Shown in pieces: positions 17,777-27,711 of a DNA stretch of 64,000 nucleotides (position 1 is the first letter of the stretch; each line of letters starts with the position of its first letter). The stretch is from Mycobacterium marinum. Lineage in GTDB: Bacteria; Actinomycetota; Actinomycetes; Mycobacteriales; Mycobacteriaceae. A model generated the notes under the pieces. The model searched no databases and had not been told where the DNA came from. It saw only the letters and a program-made list of their open reading frames with translations. The stretch covers positions 4,030,001 to 4,094,000 of the forward strand of contig NZ_CP024190.1 of the NCBI RefSeq assembly GCF_003391395.1, given 5' to 3'. The position numbers were made by a program, and so were the translations under genes.

Positions 17777-18919
17777 TCAGCCGGCCGCGGGCGGGCGGGC
17801 CATGACCGTGAGCCGGACCCCGTATCGGGGTATGACGCTGGTGGCTCGCTTTCCAGTTCCCACCGGCATACCCGGCACGCCCGGTGCACCCTGCTCGGCC
17901 ACCTCGGTGCCCGGGATCGTGGTCAATCCGCTGACCGACAACGCCGAGGCGGGGCCCGACGAAGGGGCAGCCCAAGACGGAGGCACCGACAACTGGCCGA
18001 TGGAACCCGCCCGGCTCATGCTGACAGTCACCGCATTGGCCGCGCCCCTGGCGGCGACCATCTCAGCGGAGGAGAGTTTCGCGCCGAGTCCGAGCGCACC
18101 AGGAGCCAATTCGGCGGGGTTCTCCGAAGCGGCGCCGAGCAGACCCAGATTGTTGTCCGCGGCGATGATTGCAACAGGTATCGTCACGGCATCCGCCGTC
18201 ATGCCGACCGTCGCATACATCGCGAAGATGGCGTCGAGGAGGGTGAATTCCTCGGGCAGAATTGGCCAGATCCCGAGTACCTGTAGCGCCTGGGGCACCA
18301 GCGCGATCAACTGTGACAACAGCGACTGGGAACCTTCCTCAGAGCTAGCGGCCGCCTTGCTGACCGCGGCGCCTTGGGCGGGCAACCCGGCAGGGTTGGT
18401 GTGCTGTTGTGGCCCGGGGAACGGCTCCAACGCGGTGGCCATGGCCGAGGTGGCGGCATAGTCGTACATTGCTCCGGCGTCCTGGGCCCACATCTCGGCA
18501 TACTCTGCCTCGGTAGCCTCGATCGCTGCGGTGTTCTGCCCGAAGATGTTTGAAGCGATCAGCGTTGCCAGCAGGGCGCGATTTGCCGCGACAACGATCG
18601 GCGGAACCGTCATCGCATAGGCCTGTTCGTAGGCCGCGGCCGCCGCTGTGGCCTGGTTGGCGGTTTCGCTGGCCAGCGCGCCGGTTATCTCGAGCCAGTC
18701 GATAAACGGACCGGTCGCGGCCAGCATTGCCGCAGAGGCGGGGCCCCACCAGTACATACCGCTGAGGGTTGAGATCACCGAGCGGTAGCCCTCGGCCGCC
18801 GATGCCAACTCGATCGCGACCATGTCCCAGCTTGCCGCGGCGGCCAGTAGCGACGCAGAACCGGGGCCGCTGTACATCCGCGCTGAGTTAACTTCGGGCG
18901 GCAAGAATGCGTAGTTCAT
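17777..18919 (-). CDS. PPE family protein, SVP subgroup
   Basis: The 380-aa product starts MNYAFLPPEVNSARMYSGPG, a typical PPE N-terminus, with WxG-like YWWGPAS at about residue 47 and the helical PPE domain to about residue 180. The middle carries the SVP motif (QLSVPPSWA), placing it in the PPE-SVP subfamily. It ends with the common RYGVRLTVMARPPAAG tail. Exported by type VII (ESX) secretion, usually with a PE partner; no PE gene sits next to it. Start chosen by homology; an in-frame codon at 18994 is not needed. Confidence 0.92.
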   Translation of the reverse strand: MNYAFLPPEVNSARMYSGPGSASLLAAAASWDMVAIELASAAEGYRSVISTLSGMYWWGPASAAMLAATGPFIDWLEITGALASETANQATAAAAAYEQAYAMTVPPIVVAANRALLATLIASNIFGQNTAAIEATEAEYAEMWAQDAGAMYDYAATSAMATALEPFPGPQQHTNPAGLPAQGAAVSKAAASSEEGSQSLLSQLIALVPQALQVLGIWPILPEEFTLLDAIFAMYATVGMTADAVTIPVAIIAADNNLGLLGAASENPAELAPGALGLGAKLSSAEMVAARGAANAVTVSMSRAGSIGQLSVPPSWAAPSSGPASALSVSGLTTIPGTEVAEQGAPGVPGMPVGTGKRATSVIPRYGVRLTVMARPPAAG

Positions 18920-19888
18920 TGCTCCACAGCCCCTTTGACTGGTTGTGGCCGTATGTGGCGGTATGTGTATGTGGGTGGTGAGTGCGTTGGACATGGTCGT
19001 GCGTTCGGAGCCGACACTGGCTCGCAGGAGGGTCGCAAGTGCTAAATAACTACCAGGCGTAGAGCGCCGAGTCCGCCTCCGAGTGGGAGCTGGCTAGCGT
19101 CGTACCGAGCCTGCAGCCCGCCAGCGATGGCGACAGTGTGCCGCAATTTGCGGCACAGGCAGCGCTGAACCTGCATTTCCGCTGTGATCTAACTATAGAG
19201 TAGCTGGTAAGTGGCGCTATTAGTCATTTAGGTATTAGTTATTTGGGTCACGGTCGTCTCTGCACGCAAGCGGGCCGGGGTGTCCTCGGTACAACGGACC
19301 GGAGTTGGTTTCCCAAGCCTTACAACGCTTCTGCGCGAACAAGACCCGCGTAATCTGCATCCGGGCGACTCAAGAATGGGCTGCACTCGCTAACGGGGAC
19401 TCGCCGGACCCGCTTCTGGCTACGACCACTTGTACAGGAGCGATACAGGCTTTATGAAAATGGCATGAATGAATGGCGTTTACCCTGGACGGGCTTTGGC
19501 CGGCCCCGGATAGCATGGGTAGCATCCATACTCGGCAGCGTCGTGAAGCTTTTGAGCTAGCGGCTGATCGGTGCAGGAGCGAAAAATATTTCGCGGGTGC
19601 ATAGTGTATCCGCTGATGGGCCTGGGGTGGCGTCGCATGTCGCATGAATAATGTTGCAAAGCAGAGGAATTGATGGCATTGGCCAAGGCTGGACGCGATG
19701 AGAATGATGTCGCCGGCCTCACCAGAGGATCGGTTAGGGTTCGACGGCGACGACCATTTCAGCACCAGCCGATGCGGAGGCGGACGCGTATCGCTTGAAC
19801 AAGCGGTCGCGCCGGCGTTGCTGGACCGAATCACGGGTCCTGCGTTGGGCGTAGAGATGCGACGACGAGTAGTTCCTGGAGGGCTTTG
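18920..19888. other. Intergenic region between two PPE loci
   Basis: The 970 bp upstream of both divergent PPE genes includes an AT-richer part (19190-19260). ORFs on the minus strand here lack family resemblance. It probably contains PPE promoters and decayed DNA; I see no RNA gene or clear motif. Confidence 0.4.
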
Positions 19889-20578
19889 ATGACAGCCTCT
19901 GTTTGGATGGCTTCGCCGCCGGAAGTGCATTCGACGTTGTTGAGCGCGGGCCCGGGCCCCGGGCCACTGCATGAGGCAACGACGGCACGGACGGAACTCT
20001 CTGCCGAACACGCCTCGGTAGCAGAGGAACTCACCACCTTGCTAGGTGGAGCGGCCGCCGCGTGGCAGGGGACAAGTGTGCAGAGCTGTCTCGACGCGCA
20101 CGCACCGTACGCGGCGTGGCTGACCACCACCAGCGCCGACTACGCGGCGACGGCAGCCGAGCACGAAGTGGCGGCCGGGGCCTACACCAGCGCGCTGGCA
20201 ACGATGCCGACACTGGCGGAGCTAGCCGTCAACCACACCACCCACACGGCGCTAGTCGCGACCAATTTCTTTGGGCTCAACACCATCCCCATCACCCTCA
20301 ACGAAGCCGACTACGCACGGATGTAGATCCAAGCGGCCACCACCATGAGCGCCTATCAAGTCATCTCGGGCGCGACACTGGCCTCGATGCCCCACACCAC
20401 ACCAGCCCCGCCCATACTCAACACCCAAAACGGCACAACCCCGACTCCCCTGAAACCCGGTGGACTGAGCCTACTTCCGCGCTTCTTGATCGCCCTCGAG
20501 CAAGCCGGTTTCCAGTTTCACCACAACACAGTTGGTGAAGCGTTGAGCTACGCCACAGCCCGCCGCAACCAGATCTAG
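19889..20578 (+). pseudogene. PPE family gene with premature stop and missing C-terminus
   Basis: Start ATG 19889 behind GGAGG. The protein MTASVWMASPPEVHSTLLSA is a PPE domain, with the WQGTS motif and NFFGLNTIPITLNEADYARM. A TAG at 20324-20326 follows, where PPE proteins have Trp (RMWIQAA). In-frame coding continues (IQAATTMSAYQVISGATLAS) to 20578. One base change (TGG to TAG) therefore splits it, and the C-terminal region is also lost at the adjacent IS30 remnant. The truncated 145-aa PPE domain could still be made. Confidence 0.8.
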
Positions 20579-20584
20579 CACAAC

Positions 20585-20925
20585 TCCGGACACCGCGAGC
20601 ACGCGTTCAGGGCGCTGCCTTCGGGAAGTATTGCCGCAGTACGCCAAGGTCTCCTTCCCGATGGCGAGGCTGGGAGCGATAGGCGGGATCGAATGGCCGC
20701 TGGTGAATAGACAACATCGGATGGGCGAAGCGCGGACGGCGTCGACCGGGAGGTTGGTGGGCGCGGCGATGAGTCCGTCCCGTGCGCAGCGGGCCGCGGT
20801 GCGCACGGGTGACTTTCGGCGGTCGGATCAAGTGTCATTGGGGCTGATAGACAGCCTGATAGATACTTTCGTGGCACAACCGCATCGACTGGTCATCGGG
20901 GTATTTCCGGCGTAGGAGGGACGTT
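20585..20925 (-). pseudogene. IS30-family remnant
   Basis: Minus-strand fragments YPDDQSMRLCHESIYQAVYQ (near 20835-20910) and VLRQYFPKAAP (near 20610-20645) match the middle and C-terminal parts of IS30 transposases, with the intervening catalytic core deleted. It abuts the truncated PPE pseudogene and probably caused the loss of its 3' end. Confidence 0.65.
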
Positions 20926-20936
20926 TCCCGGTGACA

Positions 20937-21263
20937 CGGTCGCCGGTTGCACACTCCACACCGACAGGGGCGGTCAATTTCGCTCCCGCAAACTCCAGCA
21001 GTCCCTGCGGCGTCACCACATGCTCGGCTCCATGGGGCAAGTCGGCTCCGCCGGGGACAAACGCCGCCATGGAGAGCTTCTTCTACCTGCTGCAACGCAA
21101 CGTCATGGACCGCCAACGCTGGGCCACCCGCGACGACCTCCGCATCGCGATCGTCACCTGGATCGAACGCACCTACCACCGGTGTCGATGACAAGCCCGC
21201 TTGGGCCGATTGACCCCTATCGAATTCGAAGCCGTCATGACCGAGACGGCCAATCAGGCCGCC
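20937..21263 (+). pseudogene. IS3-family OrfB, C-terminal remnant
   Basis: The plus-strand translation contains GCTLHTDRGGQFRSRKLQQS, DNAAMESFFYLLQRNVMDRQ, RWATRDDLRIAIVTWIERTY, a stop where homologues continue (R-x-QARLGRLTPIEFE), and ends NQAA. These are the second and third catalytic blocks of IS3-family DDE integrases. The N-terminal half is gone and the frame is interrupted. Confidence 0.75.
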
Positions 21264-21463
21264 TGAGGAACTGTCACAGATCCGTTCAGCAGGCTCGGCG
21301 GTGTCATTTCGAACCGTCCTTCCGGGGCCAAATCAGGCTGATAAAGCCAACCGCCAGCTCAGCCGCTTGACATCCAATAGGGCATCAAATTCGCCATCGC
21401 CTACGACGGTGCAGCCGTTCTCAAAGCCATCGTCGCCTGGACCCGGCATTTGCCACACAAGAC

Positions 21464-23191
21464 CTAGCCGCCGAGAATCGCGTCGACCGTGTTTTGCAGG
21501 ACGATGAGTTGGAAGCCACTTGCCAGCGTGACGATCGCTGTGTTCGCAGCCAAGGGAGCAACGAGTGCATAGGTTAGCCCGCCGAGTGGGTCGCCGTCGA
21601 CGATCTGTTCTATCCCGTCGAGGAACAGGTTGATGTCATAGGAAGGCATGGAGGTCACGAGCATGTTGGCGATGTCTGCGGTCGGAAGCAGGACTGCGTA
21701 AGCGTTGGAAGATGCATTCGCAATTGAGTTGGCGATAGCCGTGTTGGCATCTTGCAGAGCGCGGATGACTTCGTTTGCGGAGGTTGGTGCCGCAGCCAGC
21801 AACCCGGTCCCGGCGGTGCCGGCCGATCCCATTGCCGAGGCGAGCGAGGTAGGGAGGTCGGCAAACGACGGGGCCATTGCACTGATGTCGGCGATGAAGG
21901 CGTTGCCGCCCTGCTGAGTTCCGTCGGCCAGCATGCCAGCGACCTCAAGATAGTTCACGTCCGGGAATAGCCCGAATGGCGTCGGCACGTTCGCTGGTGA
22001 CGTTGAATAGCCGTAGTTCGGGTCGCCATAGCCCAAGTTGACCAGGATGCGCATATTCGGCTCAATGAGGTCTGCCAGCGGGTCACCGATGACCGGGATG
22101 GCTCGGAACGGCGCTGTGATCGGCAGGTTTGGGTGCGTGATCATGTAGTAGTTGGTTTGGCCCTGCCCGGTCAGGGATGCTGAGCCCGGGAGTGTGACCA
22201 TCTCGTACCCTGGGGGAAGATTTGCTGGGTCGAGATCCGGGTACTGGCCGTGGATAGTTTGGATTCCCAAGAAGGCGTTCAGGTCCGACAAAAGATTGAG
22301 CGGGTACCGCGGGAAAGAGGCGAATCCGTCGTACTGGAGCGTGTAGATGTTGGTCGGATAGGGGGTGTCGGGCGGTGTCGAGCCATAAAAGTCCAATCCC
22401 AGGCTCGGCACGTTCAGTCCTACGAAGCGCGACAGGAGACCGCCATTGGGATTCATGGGATTGCCGAGCAGGGTGAAGCCGAGTTCGGTTGGTAGAGGTG
22501 GCGTTGGGTTAAGCGCCGGGTTCATCAAGTCTCGCATCTCCAGTGAGGAGATGATCGCGCTCTGGGAATAGCCTAGAACGGCGACACTGTCGCCGGGATG
22601 CGCCGCCAGGGTGCTCTTGATCGTCTGGTCGAGGATCTGGACGCCTTGATCTACCGATGTATTAAGAGGCAAGCTCTTGATCCCGGTGTATATCGGCTGC
22701 AATCCCTCAGGGGTAAAGAGGGCTTTCGCGTTCTCCGGAAGCACGCCGAACGCTTCGTTGACGTAAGGCAGCACCTTATTCACGTATGTTTGCGAGGGTA
22801 TCGGATTTCCACTTCCGCCGATCATCCAGCCGAACGTTGTTCCCTGCAATGTAGCTTGCGCAGATGGCGCCCCACCTGATGCGGCCGTGCTCCCGCTCAG
22901 CAGGGCCTGGGCATCAGCCTCCGCATGGCCGTAGGCATTGGCGCTTGCGGTCAGGGTCTGCACAAACGCGTTGTGGTATGCCTCAACCTGCCGGGCAAAC
23001 GCCTGATAATCCTCACCGAACACGCTAAACACGTCCGCAATCGCCGCGGATACCTCGTCGGCGGCTGCCGCCGCCAAACCGGTGGTCCGACCGCCAACGG
23101 CGATGCTGGCCTCCGCGATGGACGTCTGGATACCTACCAAGTCCTCGGCAGCGGCAGTCATCAGTTGCGGTTGCGTCACCAAATGGCTCAC
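21464..23191 (-). CDS. PE family protein with C-terminal PE-PPE (serine hydrolase) domain
   Basis: The 575-aa product starts at GTG 23191 (AAGGGA 8 nt upstream). Residues 1-95 form a PE domain (MSHLVTQPQLMTAAAEDLVG). The rest is a PE-PPE alpha/beta hydrolase domain with the G-x-S-x-S nucleophile elbow in VLGYSQSAIIS. Such proteins are exported by ESX systems and several have esterase activity at the cell envelope. It stands alone in the IS-rich region, convergent with the IS3 remnant. Confidence 0.9.
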   Translation of the reverse strand: MSHLVTQPQLMTAAAEDLVGIQTSIAEASIAVGGRTTGLAAAAADEVSAAIADVFSVFGEDYQAFARQVEAYHNAFVQTLTASANAYGHAEADAQALLSGSTAASGGAPSAQATLQGTTFGWMIGGSGNPIPSQTYVNKVLPYVNEAFGVLPENAKALFTPEGLQPIYTGIKSLPLNTSVDQGVQILDQTIKSTLAAHPGDSVAVLGYSQSAIISSLEMRDLMNPALNPTPPLPTELGFTLLGNPMNPNGGLLSRFVGLNVPSLGLDFYGSTPPDTPYPTNIYTLQYDGFASFPRYPLNLLSDLNAFLGIQTIHGQYPDLDPANLPPGYEMVTLPGSASLTGQGQTNYYMITHPNLPITAPFRAIPVIGDPLADLIEPNMRILVNLGYGDPNYGYSTSPANVPTPFGLFPDVNYLEVAGMLADGTQQGGNAFIADISAMAPSFADLPTSLASAMGSAGTAGTGLLAAAPTSANEVIRALQDANTAIANSIANASSNAYAVLLPTADIANMLVTSMPSYDINLFLDGIEQIVDGDPLGGLTYALVAPLAANTAIVTLASGFQLIVLQNTVDAILGG

Positions 23192-24023
23192 CTGGACATC
23201 CCTTCAACGGAAGAATATTTCGTTGTCGCGCTCACATTGCAATGGGCACAGTCGTGAAGTTAAGCACCAATGCCCAACTTGGTGGCCCGAAACGGGAATA
23301 TTGCCTGCGCCTGGAAGGGGCGGCCATTAAGGGGACTCCCGGCAGGCGCATCAAGCAGCCCCGGGCGCAATACTGTTATGTCTCACGTTGGGATAATTTG
23401 TCTCATGCGAGACATGAATTTCCCCCGTTTAGGGAAGCGTGAAAATGTTTGGACGTAAGAGCGTTAAAGTCCCCGGTGGATCCGACCGGCGTGGGGCACG
23501 TCCGCTCTAACGCGCCCATTCAACGAGAAGGCAACCGCGCAAGCGAATCCAGACCACGGCCCCTACCCGAACCTGCACGAATACATGCAAAATCAAGACT
23601 AGCGGCGTTGGCGTACACACCGAAATACCTTGGTGCACAGTGAGATTAGCGTCAGAAGTCGCTAGGGTGGAGATCGCAAAGCCCGTAGAGGAGGTTATGT
23701 CCAAGCCATCGAGCCGATAGTCATGGGGTGGCATCCGGAAGGGGGTGAGCGAGCCGGTGCAGGGTCCCCGCCGGAGTAAAGGCAACCTCGCGACAGTGGG
23801 CCGCATTTGCCGAAACCCGCATCGAATCACAACCTTTGATCTCAAAATTAGGGGACCGGCCTTTCGGGGCCGGTCAGGCGGCGGGATGCGACGTTCAAAA
23901 CATCACAACTTGATTCCAGCAATCAAATCATTTAGGTCGTCTACGCTACCCGAGACACAGGAACCGTTAGAAAACGTCTTGAACTTTCGGAAGCAGCTAG
24001 CACATAAACTGAAAGGGTTTTGC
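23192..24023. other. Intergenic region with a GC-rich hairpin
   Basis: The 830 bp between the PE-PPE gene and the small secreted protein contain no recognisable gene. A hairpin GACCGGCC-TTTCGG-GGCCGGTC (23854-23875) could be a terminator or 5' UTR structure, but lacks a T-tract. Promoters of both divergent genes should lie here. Confidence 0.45.
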
Positions 24024-24281
24024 ATGGTGCGACTAGATAACTTCATGATCGGCGTCATATTACCAATCGCTGGGTTATTCGGGGCGGCTATGCCATTCAT
24101 TGCAGGCGGTCCCGACGTTGCGCCGGTAGATCCAGCACCGGACCCGGTGGCCGCTGCGCCGGGAGTTGTCCCGGGCCCCTCGGGGCCATTACCAGGCCCG
24201 CTTCCGGCGGGTATAGCGTCGATACCGATTATCGTGCCGTTGCCTGCTGGGCCGGAGCCGGATGGGGTACCCAGCAAATAG
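24024..24281 (+). CDS. Small Pro/Gly-rich exported protein
   Basis: Start ATG 24024 with GAAAGGG upstream. The 85-aa product has a hydrophobic N-terminus (NFMIGVILPIAGLFGAAMPF) followed by a Pro/Ala/Gly-rich tail (PVDPAPDPVAAAPGVVPGPS), typical of small mycobacterial exported or surface proteins. A longer in-frame extension upstream crosses the hairpin region and is unlikely. Function unknown. Confidence 0.6.
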   Translation: MVRLDNFMIGVILPIAGLFGAAMPFIAGGPDVAPVDPAPDPVAAAPGVVPGPSGPLPGPLPAGIASIPIIVPLPAGPEPDGVPSK

Positions 24282-24426
24282 GAGAATGGCTCGGTCTGAC
24301 ACGCGGAAGGCGCATTCTGCACCCGGTTGGGTGTCTGGTGCGCCCGTGCGTCGTAGCGGTCGAAGACGCCGCCCTAGCTGTAACTCCCAGCGAGGTTGTG
24401 AACGGCGTGGCTAGCGGGAAATAGGT

Positions 24427-24483
24427 GAGGACCTCCGGTATCGGTGTGGTTACCACACACACCCCGATCACCGAGAGGTCCTC
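24427..24483 (+). promoter_or_regulatory. Hairpin covering the IS481 transposase start
   Basis: GAGGACCT (24427-24434) pairs exactly with AGGTCCTC (24476-24483), directly before ATG 24484. Inner stems CGGT/ACCG, TCGG/CCGA and TGTGG/CCACA extend it. The ribosome site GAGAGG lies in the 3' arm, so the structure would hide it in read-through transcripts, a common way for IS elements to limit transposase synthesis. Confidence 0.7.
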
Positions 24484-25455
24484 ATGTCCCACGCTAATGC
24501 CTCATTGACTCCGCGGGGGCGGTTGCGGCTGGCCCGCTGTGTCGTCGATGACCGTTGGACCTATGCCCGAGCCGCCGAGCGGTTCCAGTGCTCGACGGCC
24601 ACGGCCAAGAAATGGGCTGACCGTTACCGCGTTGGCGGTCCAGAGGCCATGGTCGATCGCTCCAGTCGTCCGCATCGCAGTCCAGGTCGGCTTCCCCAGC
24701 GTCGGGAGCGGCGCATCATCAAAATCCGCTTCACGCGGCGCTGGGGGCCGCACCGCATCGCCGCGCATTTGCGGCTGGCCCGCTCGACGGTGGAAGCGGT
24801 GCTGCGCCGTTACCGGATGCCGTTGCTGCGCGATCTCGATCAAGCCAGTGGGCTGCCGGTGCGCCGGCCCCAACCGCGCCGTTACGAGCATCCCGCACCC
24901 GGGGATTTGGTTCACCTCGACGTCAAGAAGCTAGGTCGCATTCCCGACGGTGGTGGGCACCGCAAGTTGGGTCGTCACGCCGGTCGACGCAACCGTAGCG
25001 GCGTGGGGTATGCGTTTGTGCACCATGCCGTCGATGATCATTCGCGGCTGGCCTACTCCGAGATCCTCACCGACGAACGTAAAGACACCGCCGCAGGGTT
25101 CTGGTTGCGGGCTAACGGGTTTTTCGTCGATCACGGGATCACCGTCAAGCGTGTGTTGACTGACAACGGAAACTGTTACCGGTCAAAAGTTTTCGCCGAT
25201 TCACTCGGCGAGGAGATCGCCCACAAGCGCACTCGCCCGTACCGTCCTCAGACCAACGGAAAAGTCGAGAGGTTCAACCGCACCCTGGCCAGCGAATGGG
25301 CCTACGCGCAGACCTACCTGTCGGAGGTCCAACGCGCGGCAACTTATCAGGACTGGCTGCACCACTACAATCACCATCGACCCCACACCGGCATCGGCGG
25401 AAAAACACCCATCGAACGCCTACGCGTTCACAACCTGCCAGTGAAGAACACCTAG
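24484..25455 (+). CDS. IS481-family transposase, apparently intact
   Basis: The 323-aa product has an N-terminal helix-turn-helix (ARAAERFQCSTATAKKWADR) and an rve/DDE catalytic core: DLVHLDVKKLGRI (first Asp), VLTDNGNCYRS (second Asp), TRPYRPQTNGKVERFNRTLA (Glu). The closing HRPHTGIGGKTPIER block is intact. No stop or frameshift. Its right side abuts, within about 50 bp, the truncated IS30 remnant, which suggests it inserted there. I could not identify the terminal inverted repeats with confidence. Confidence 0.9.
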   Translation: MSHANASLTPRGRLRLARCVVDDRWTYARAAERFQCSTATAKKWADRYRVGGPEAMVDRSSRPHRSPGRLPQRRERRIIKIRFTRRWGPHRIAAHLRLARSTVEAVLRRYRMPLLRDLDQASGLPVRRPQPRRYEHPAPGDLVHLDVKKLGRIPDGGGHRKLGRHAGRRNRSGVGYAFVHHAVDDHSRLAYSEILTDERKDTAAGFWLRANGFFVDHGITVKRVLTDNGNCYRSKVFADSLGEEIAHKRTRPYRPQTNGKVERFNRTLASEWAYAQTYLSEVQRAATYQDWLHHYNHHRPHTGIGGKTPIERLRVHNLPVKNT

Positions 25456-25504
25456 CCCGGATTTTTTGCGCGGGTCTGGTTTGATGCTGGTTTGATGCCA
25501 CTTC

Positions 25505-26034
25505 GCCCTGAAAGGCGTTGCTGCACATAATCATGCAGTTGCGGATTGGCGGCCAATTTCGCGGTCTTGGGCCGACATGCTGCCATATCGGCCTTCCACA
25601 GCACTACCGAGGCCCGGGAACCGCTGCTCCCGTAGCGAACAGCGGCGCTGCGGCGCAGTTCCCGTGAGATCGTGGACGGGTCGCGCCGAATCGCCCGGAC
25701 GATTGCTCAAACACGTTGCCCTGAACCCGCAGTAGCGCGATTTCCTCACACTCAGCGAAAGACAGGCAGCGGCCCGAGGGCTGGAACTTCACATCAAAGC
25801 GTTGTGGAACCAGCGTGCCCCGACCGCCGGACGCCACGCCCACAATGCCCGCGGCTTCTTCGGCGAGAAGCCCTCTAGCGATCTGTTCCCAGAAGGCCAC
25901 CTCGACATGACGCCGATACTTCCGATGCCCCGGCGATCGCAGCTTCGGCCGGATCACCCGGTCTGCTGCCTGCTGACGACAAGCCATTCAACACCTCCAA
26001 CATCGAGGTGTTGCGACGACCAGTCGAATCCGCC
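25505..26034 (-). pseudogene. IS30-family N-terminal remnant (long repeat, copy B)
   Basis: This is nearly identical to 12495-12921 but keeps about 100 bp deleted there, so the IS30 N-terminus is readable: KYRRHVEVAFWEQIARGLLA, EEAAGIVGVASGG, RCLSFAECEEIALLRVQGN. The same frameshift after RVQGN is present in both copies. The element is cut at 25505 by the IS481 and at 26034 next to the SDR gene. The remaining catalytic part is absent. Confidence 0.8.
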
Positions 26035-26047
26035 TTATCTCCCTCTC

Positions 26048-26833
26048 TCACTGTGGGAGACCGAAGAGCCGAACCACCCCGTGATCGCGCCCGGCGGTGT
26101 AGCCGCCGTCGACGGCAATGGCCTGGCCTGTCACAAAGGAAGCGTCGGGTGAGAGCAAGAAGGCAGCCATGGCCGCGATCTCCTCCGGCTTTCCCAATCG
26201 TTGCAGCGCATGCTCATTGGTGATCGACGCACGCGGGCCCTCCATTCCCGGCATGCCGAAGACCCCTTCGGCCAGGGGTGTGGCGATGAAGCCCGGGCAG
26301 ATCGCGTTCGCCCGGATACCACTGGGCCCATAGTCGAGCGCAATGTTCTTGGTCAGCAACACAACACCGCCCTTGGCGGCGTTGTAAGAACTACCGCCGG
26401 CGGTGCCCTCTAGACCTTCGATGCTGGCCAGCGTCACGATTGAGCCGCGTTCGCCGTCCACCCGGGGTTGCTCGATCATCCTGCCCAACGCCGCCTTGGC
26501 TACCAGAAAAGTGCCGGTGAGATTGACCCCAATGACTCGGTCCCATTCAGCTCGCGTCAGCAGATGCACCGGGCCGCCACCGGCCACCCCGGCCGAATGC
26601 ACCACCCCATCGAGGCGGTCGGGCACGGCGGCGAACACGCCGGCGACCGCGTCCTCGTCGGTGACGTCGGCGGTCACGAATGTGAATCGCGGACCGAGGT
26701 CGTGGGGCGGGGTTACGACGTCGGCACCGACAACTGCGCAGCCTTGTTCGAGCAAGCGGCCTACGGTGGCCAATCCAATGCCCGAGGACGCACCGGTTAC
26801 CACAAACGTGCGGGACGCCCGATGATCGAGCAC
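26048..26833 (-). CDS. Short-chain dehydrogenase/reductase
   Basis: The product is a 261-aa classical SDR: cofactor motif TGASSGIG (about residue 14), an NNAG-equivalent VHSAGVAGG, the catalytic Ser in TLASIEG and YNAAK (Tyr and Lys), then PGFIATPLAE. NAD(P)-dependent oxidoreductase of unknown substrate. It follows the SRPBCC gene by 9 bp, so the two are probably co-transcribed. The 3' end stops 13 bp from the IS30 remnant. Confidence 0.85.
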   Translation of the reverse strand: MLDHRASRTFVVTGASSGIGLATVGRLLEQGCAVVGADVVTPPHDLGPRFTFVTADVTDEDAVAGVFAAVPDRLDGVVHSAGVAGGGPVHLLTRAEWDRVIGVNLTGTFLVAKAALGRMIEQPRVDGERGSIVTLASIEGLEGTAGGSSYNAAKGGVVLLTKNIALDYGPSGIRANAICPGFIATPLAEGVFGMPGMEGPRASITNEHALQRLGKPEEIAAMAAFLLSPDASFVTGQAIAVDGGYTAGRDHGVVRLFGLPQ

Positions 26834-26842
26834 CGGGCCGCC

Positions 26843-27277
26843 CTAACTTTCCAGTGCCGCCGCGCAGCCGTCCAAGACCGCGACGAAGCTCGACCTCAAT
26901 ATCGGGCGACTGACCACCTCCAAGAACCTGCCACCCGCACGCGCCGGGTGGGTATAGGTGGTCAGCCAGTCGACGTGGGTTCCACCGTCTGACGGCGTGA
27001 ACGTCAGGGTGCCCCCCTGATGAATCAACGGCGGGAAGGATCGCAAGATGAGATAGGAGTAGCTGCGTGGACGGTCGAAGGCGGTGATCTGCTCCCGGAA
27101 CCAGGCACCCAGCGCGGTCACCTCGCGCACCGCACCAGCGCCGGGCGGGGGTGAGTCTTTGGTGTAGCCGGCCTTGAGCACCAAGGGGGCCGCGGCCAAC
27201 TTGGTCGGGTCGGCCAGCCAGTCGAAGACCTGCTCAACCGGCGCAGCGATGGTTCGCTCCAAGTGAATCTCGACCAT
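26843..27277 (-). CDS. SRPBCC (START-like) domain protein
   Basis: Start at ATG 27277 with AGGAGA 6 nt upstream. The 144-aa product begins MVEIHLERTIAAPVEQVFDW, the typical first strand and helix of polyketide-cyclase/SRPBCC ligand-binding proteins. The remainder keeps the alternating beta pattern with GGTHVDWLTTY. It probably binds a hydrophobic ligand. Operon with the downstream SDR suggests a small lipid or aromatic modification pathway (inference). Confidence 0.75.
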   Translation of the reverse strand: MVEIHLERTIAAPVEQVFDWLADPTKLAAAPLVLKAGYTKDSPPPGAGAVREVTALGAWFREQITAFDRPRSYSYLILRSFPPLIHQGGTLTFTPSDGGTHVDWLTTYTHPARAGGRFLEVVSRPILRSSFVAVLDGCAAALES

Positions 27278-27711
27278 GAGATCTCCTGTCTGGCCGAAGC
27301 CGCATCCCCCGCACATGCTAGACGCCACCGCGTCGCGCTGTCGCTGCCCCGCGCGGCGGCGCACCGTTTCGAAACGAGGGCCTGACATTGCCGAGGGCCA
27401 CTCGGCGAGATCGGCACCGACCGTTGTTTGCCAGCTACTCGCGATGGGTTGATCGTCAGCCACCATCCACGCGAAATAGCTTGGCTTGGTTGGTTTTAAG
27501 CCTCGAATCGGCGATGGCCCGGCGGTCGTGCGCCGCGCATGGCATATTCTGAGCCGGCGCACTTTGGCTGCAGACCGACTCACGCAGTTTGAACTGCCCG
27601 TTGCGCTCCGCCGCACCGTCTGGTTTGACGCTGTGCGGCCCCGGCGGGAGGCAACATGGTCGCAAACTGCTCGACGAACACCGGGTGGCCGCTATTGGAA
27701 GGAGCTGATTC

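Noticed and set aside
19370..20011. Minus-strand ORF of 213 codons across the PPE intergenic region
   Set aside because: Composition is unlike a mycobacterial protein; it overlaps the PPE pseudogene antisense.
24484..25455. Calling this transposase IS3 OrfB
   Set aside because: It carries its own N-terminal helix-turn-helix in one frame and the IS481-type core; no OrfA precedes it.
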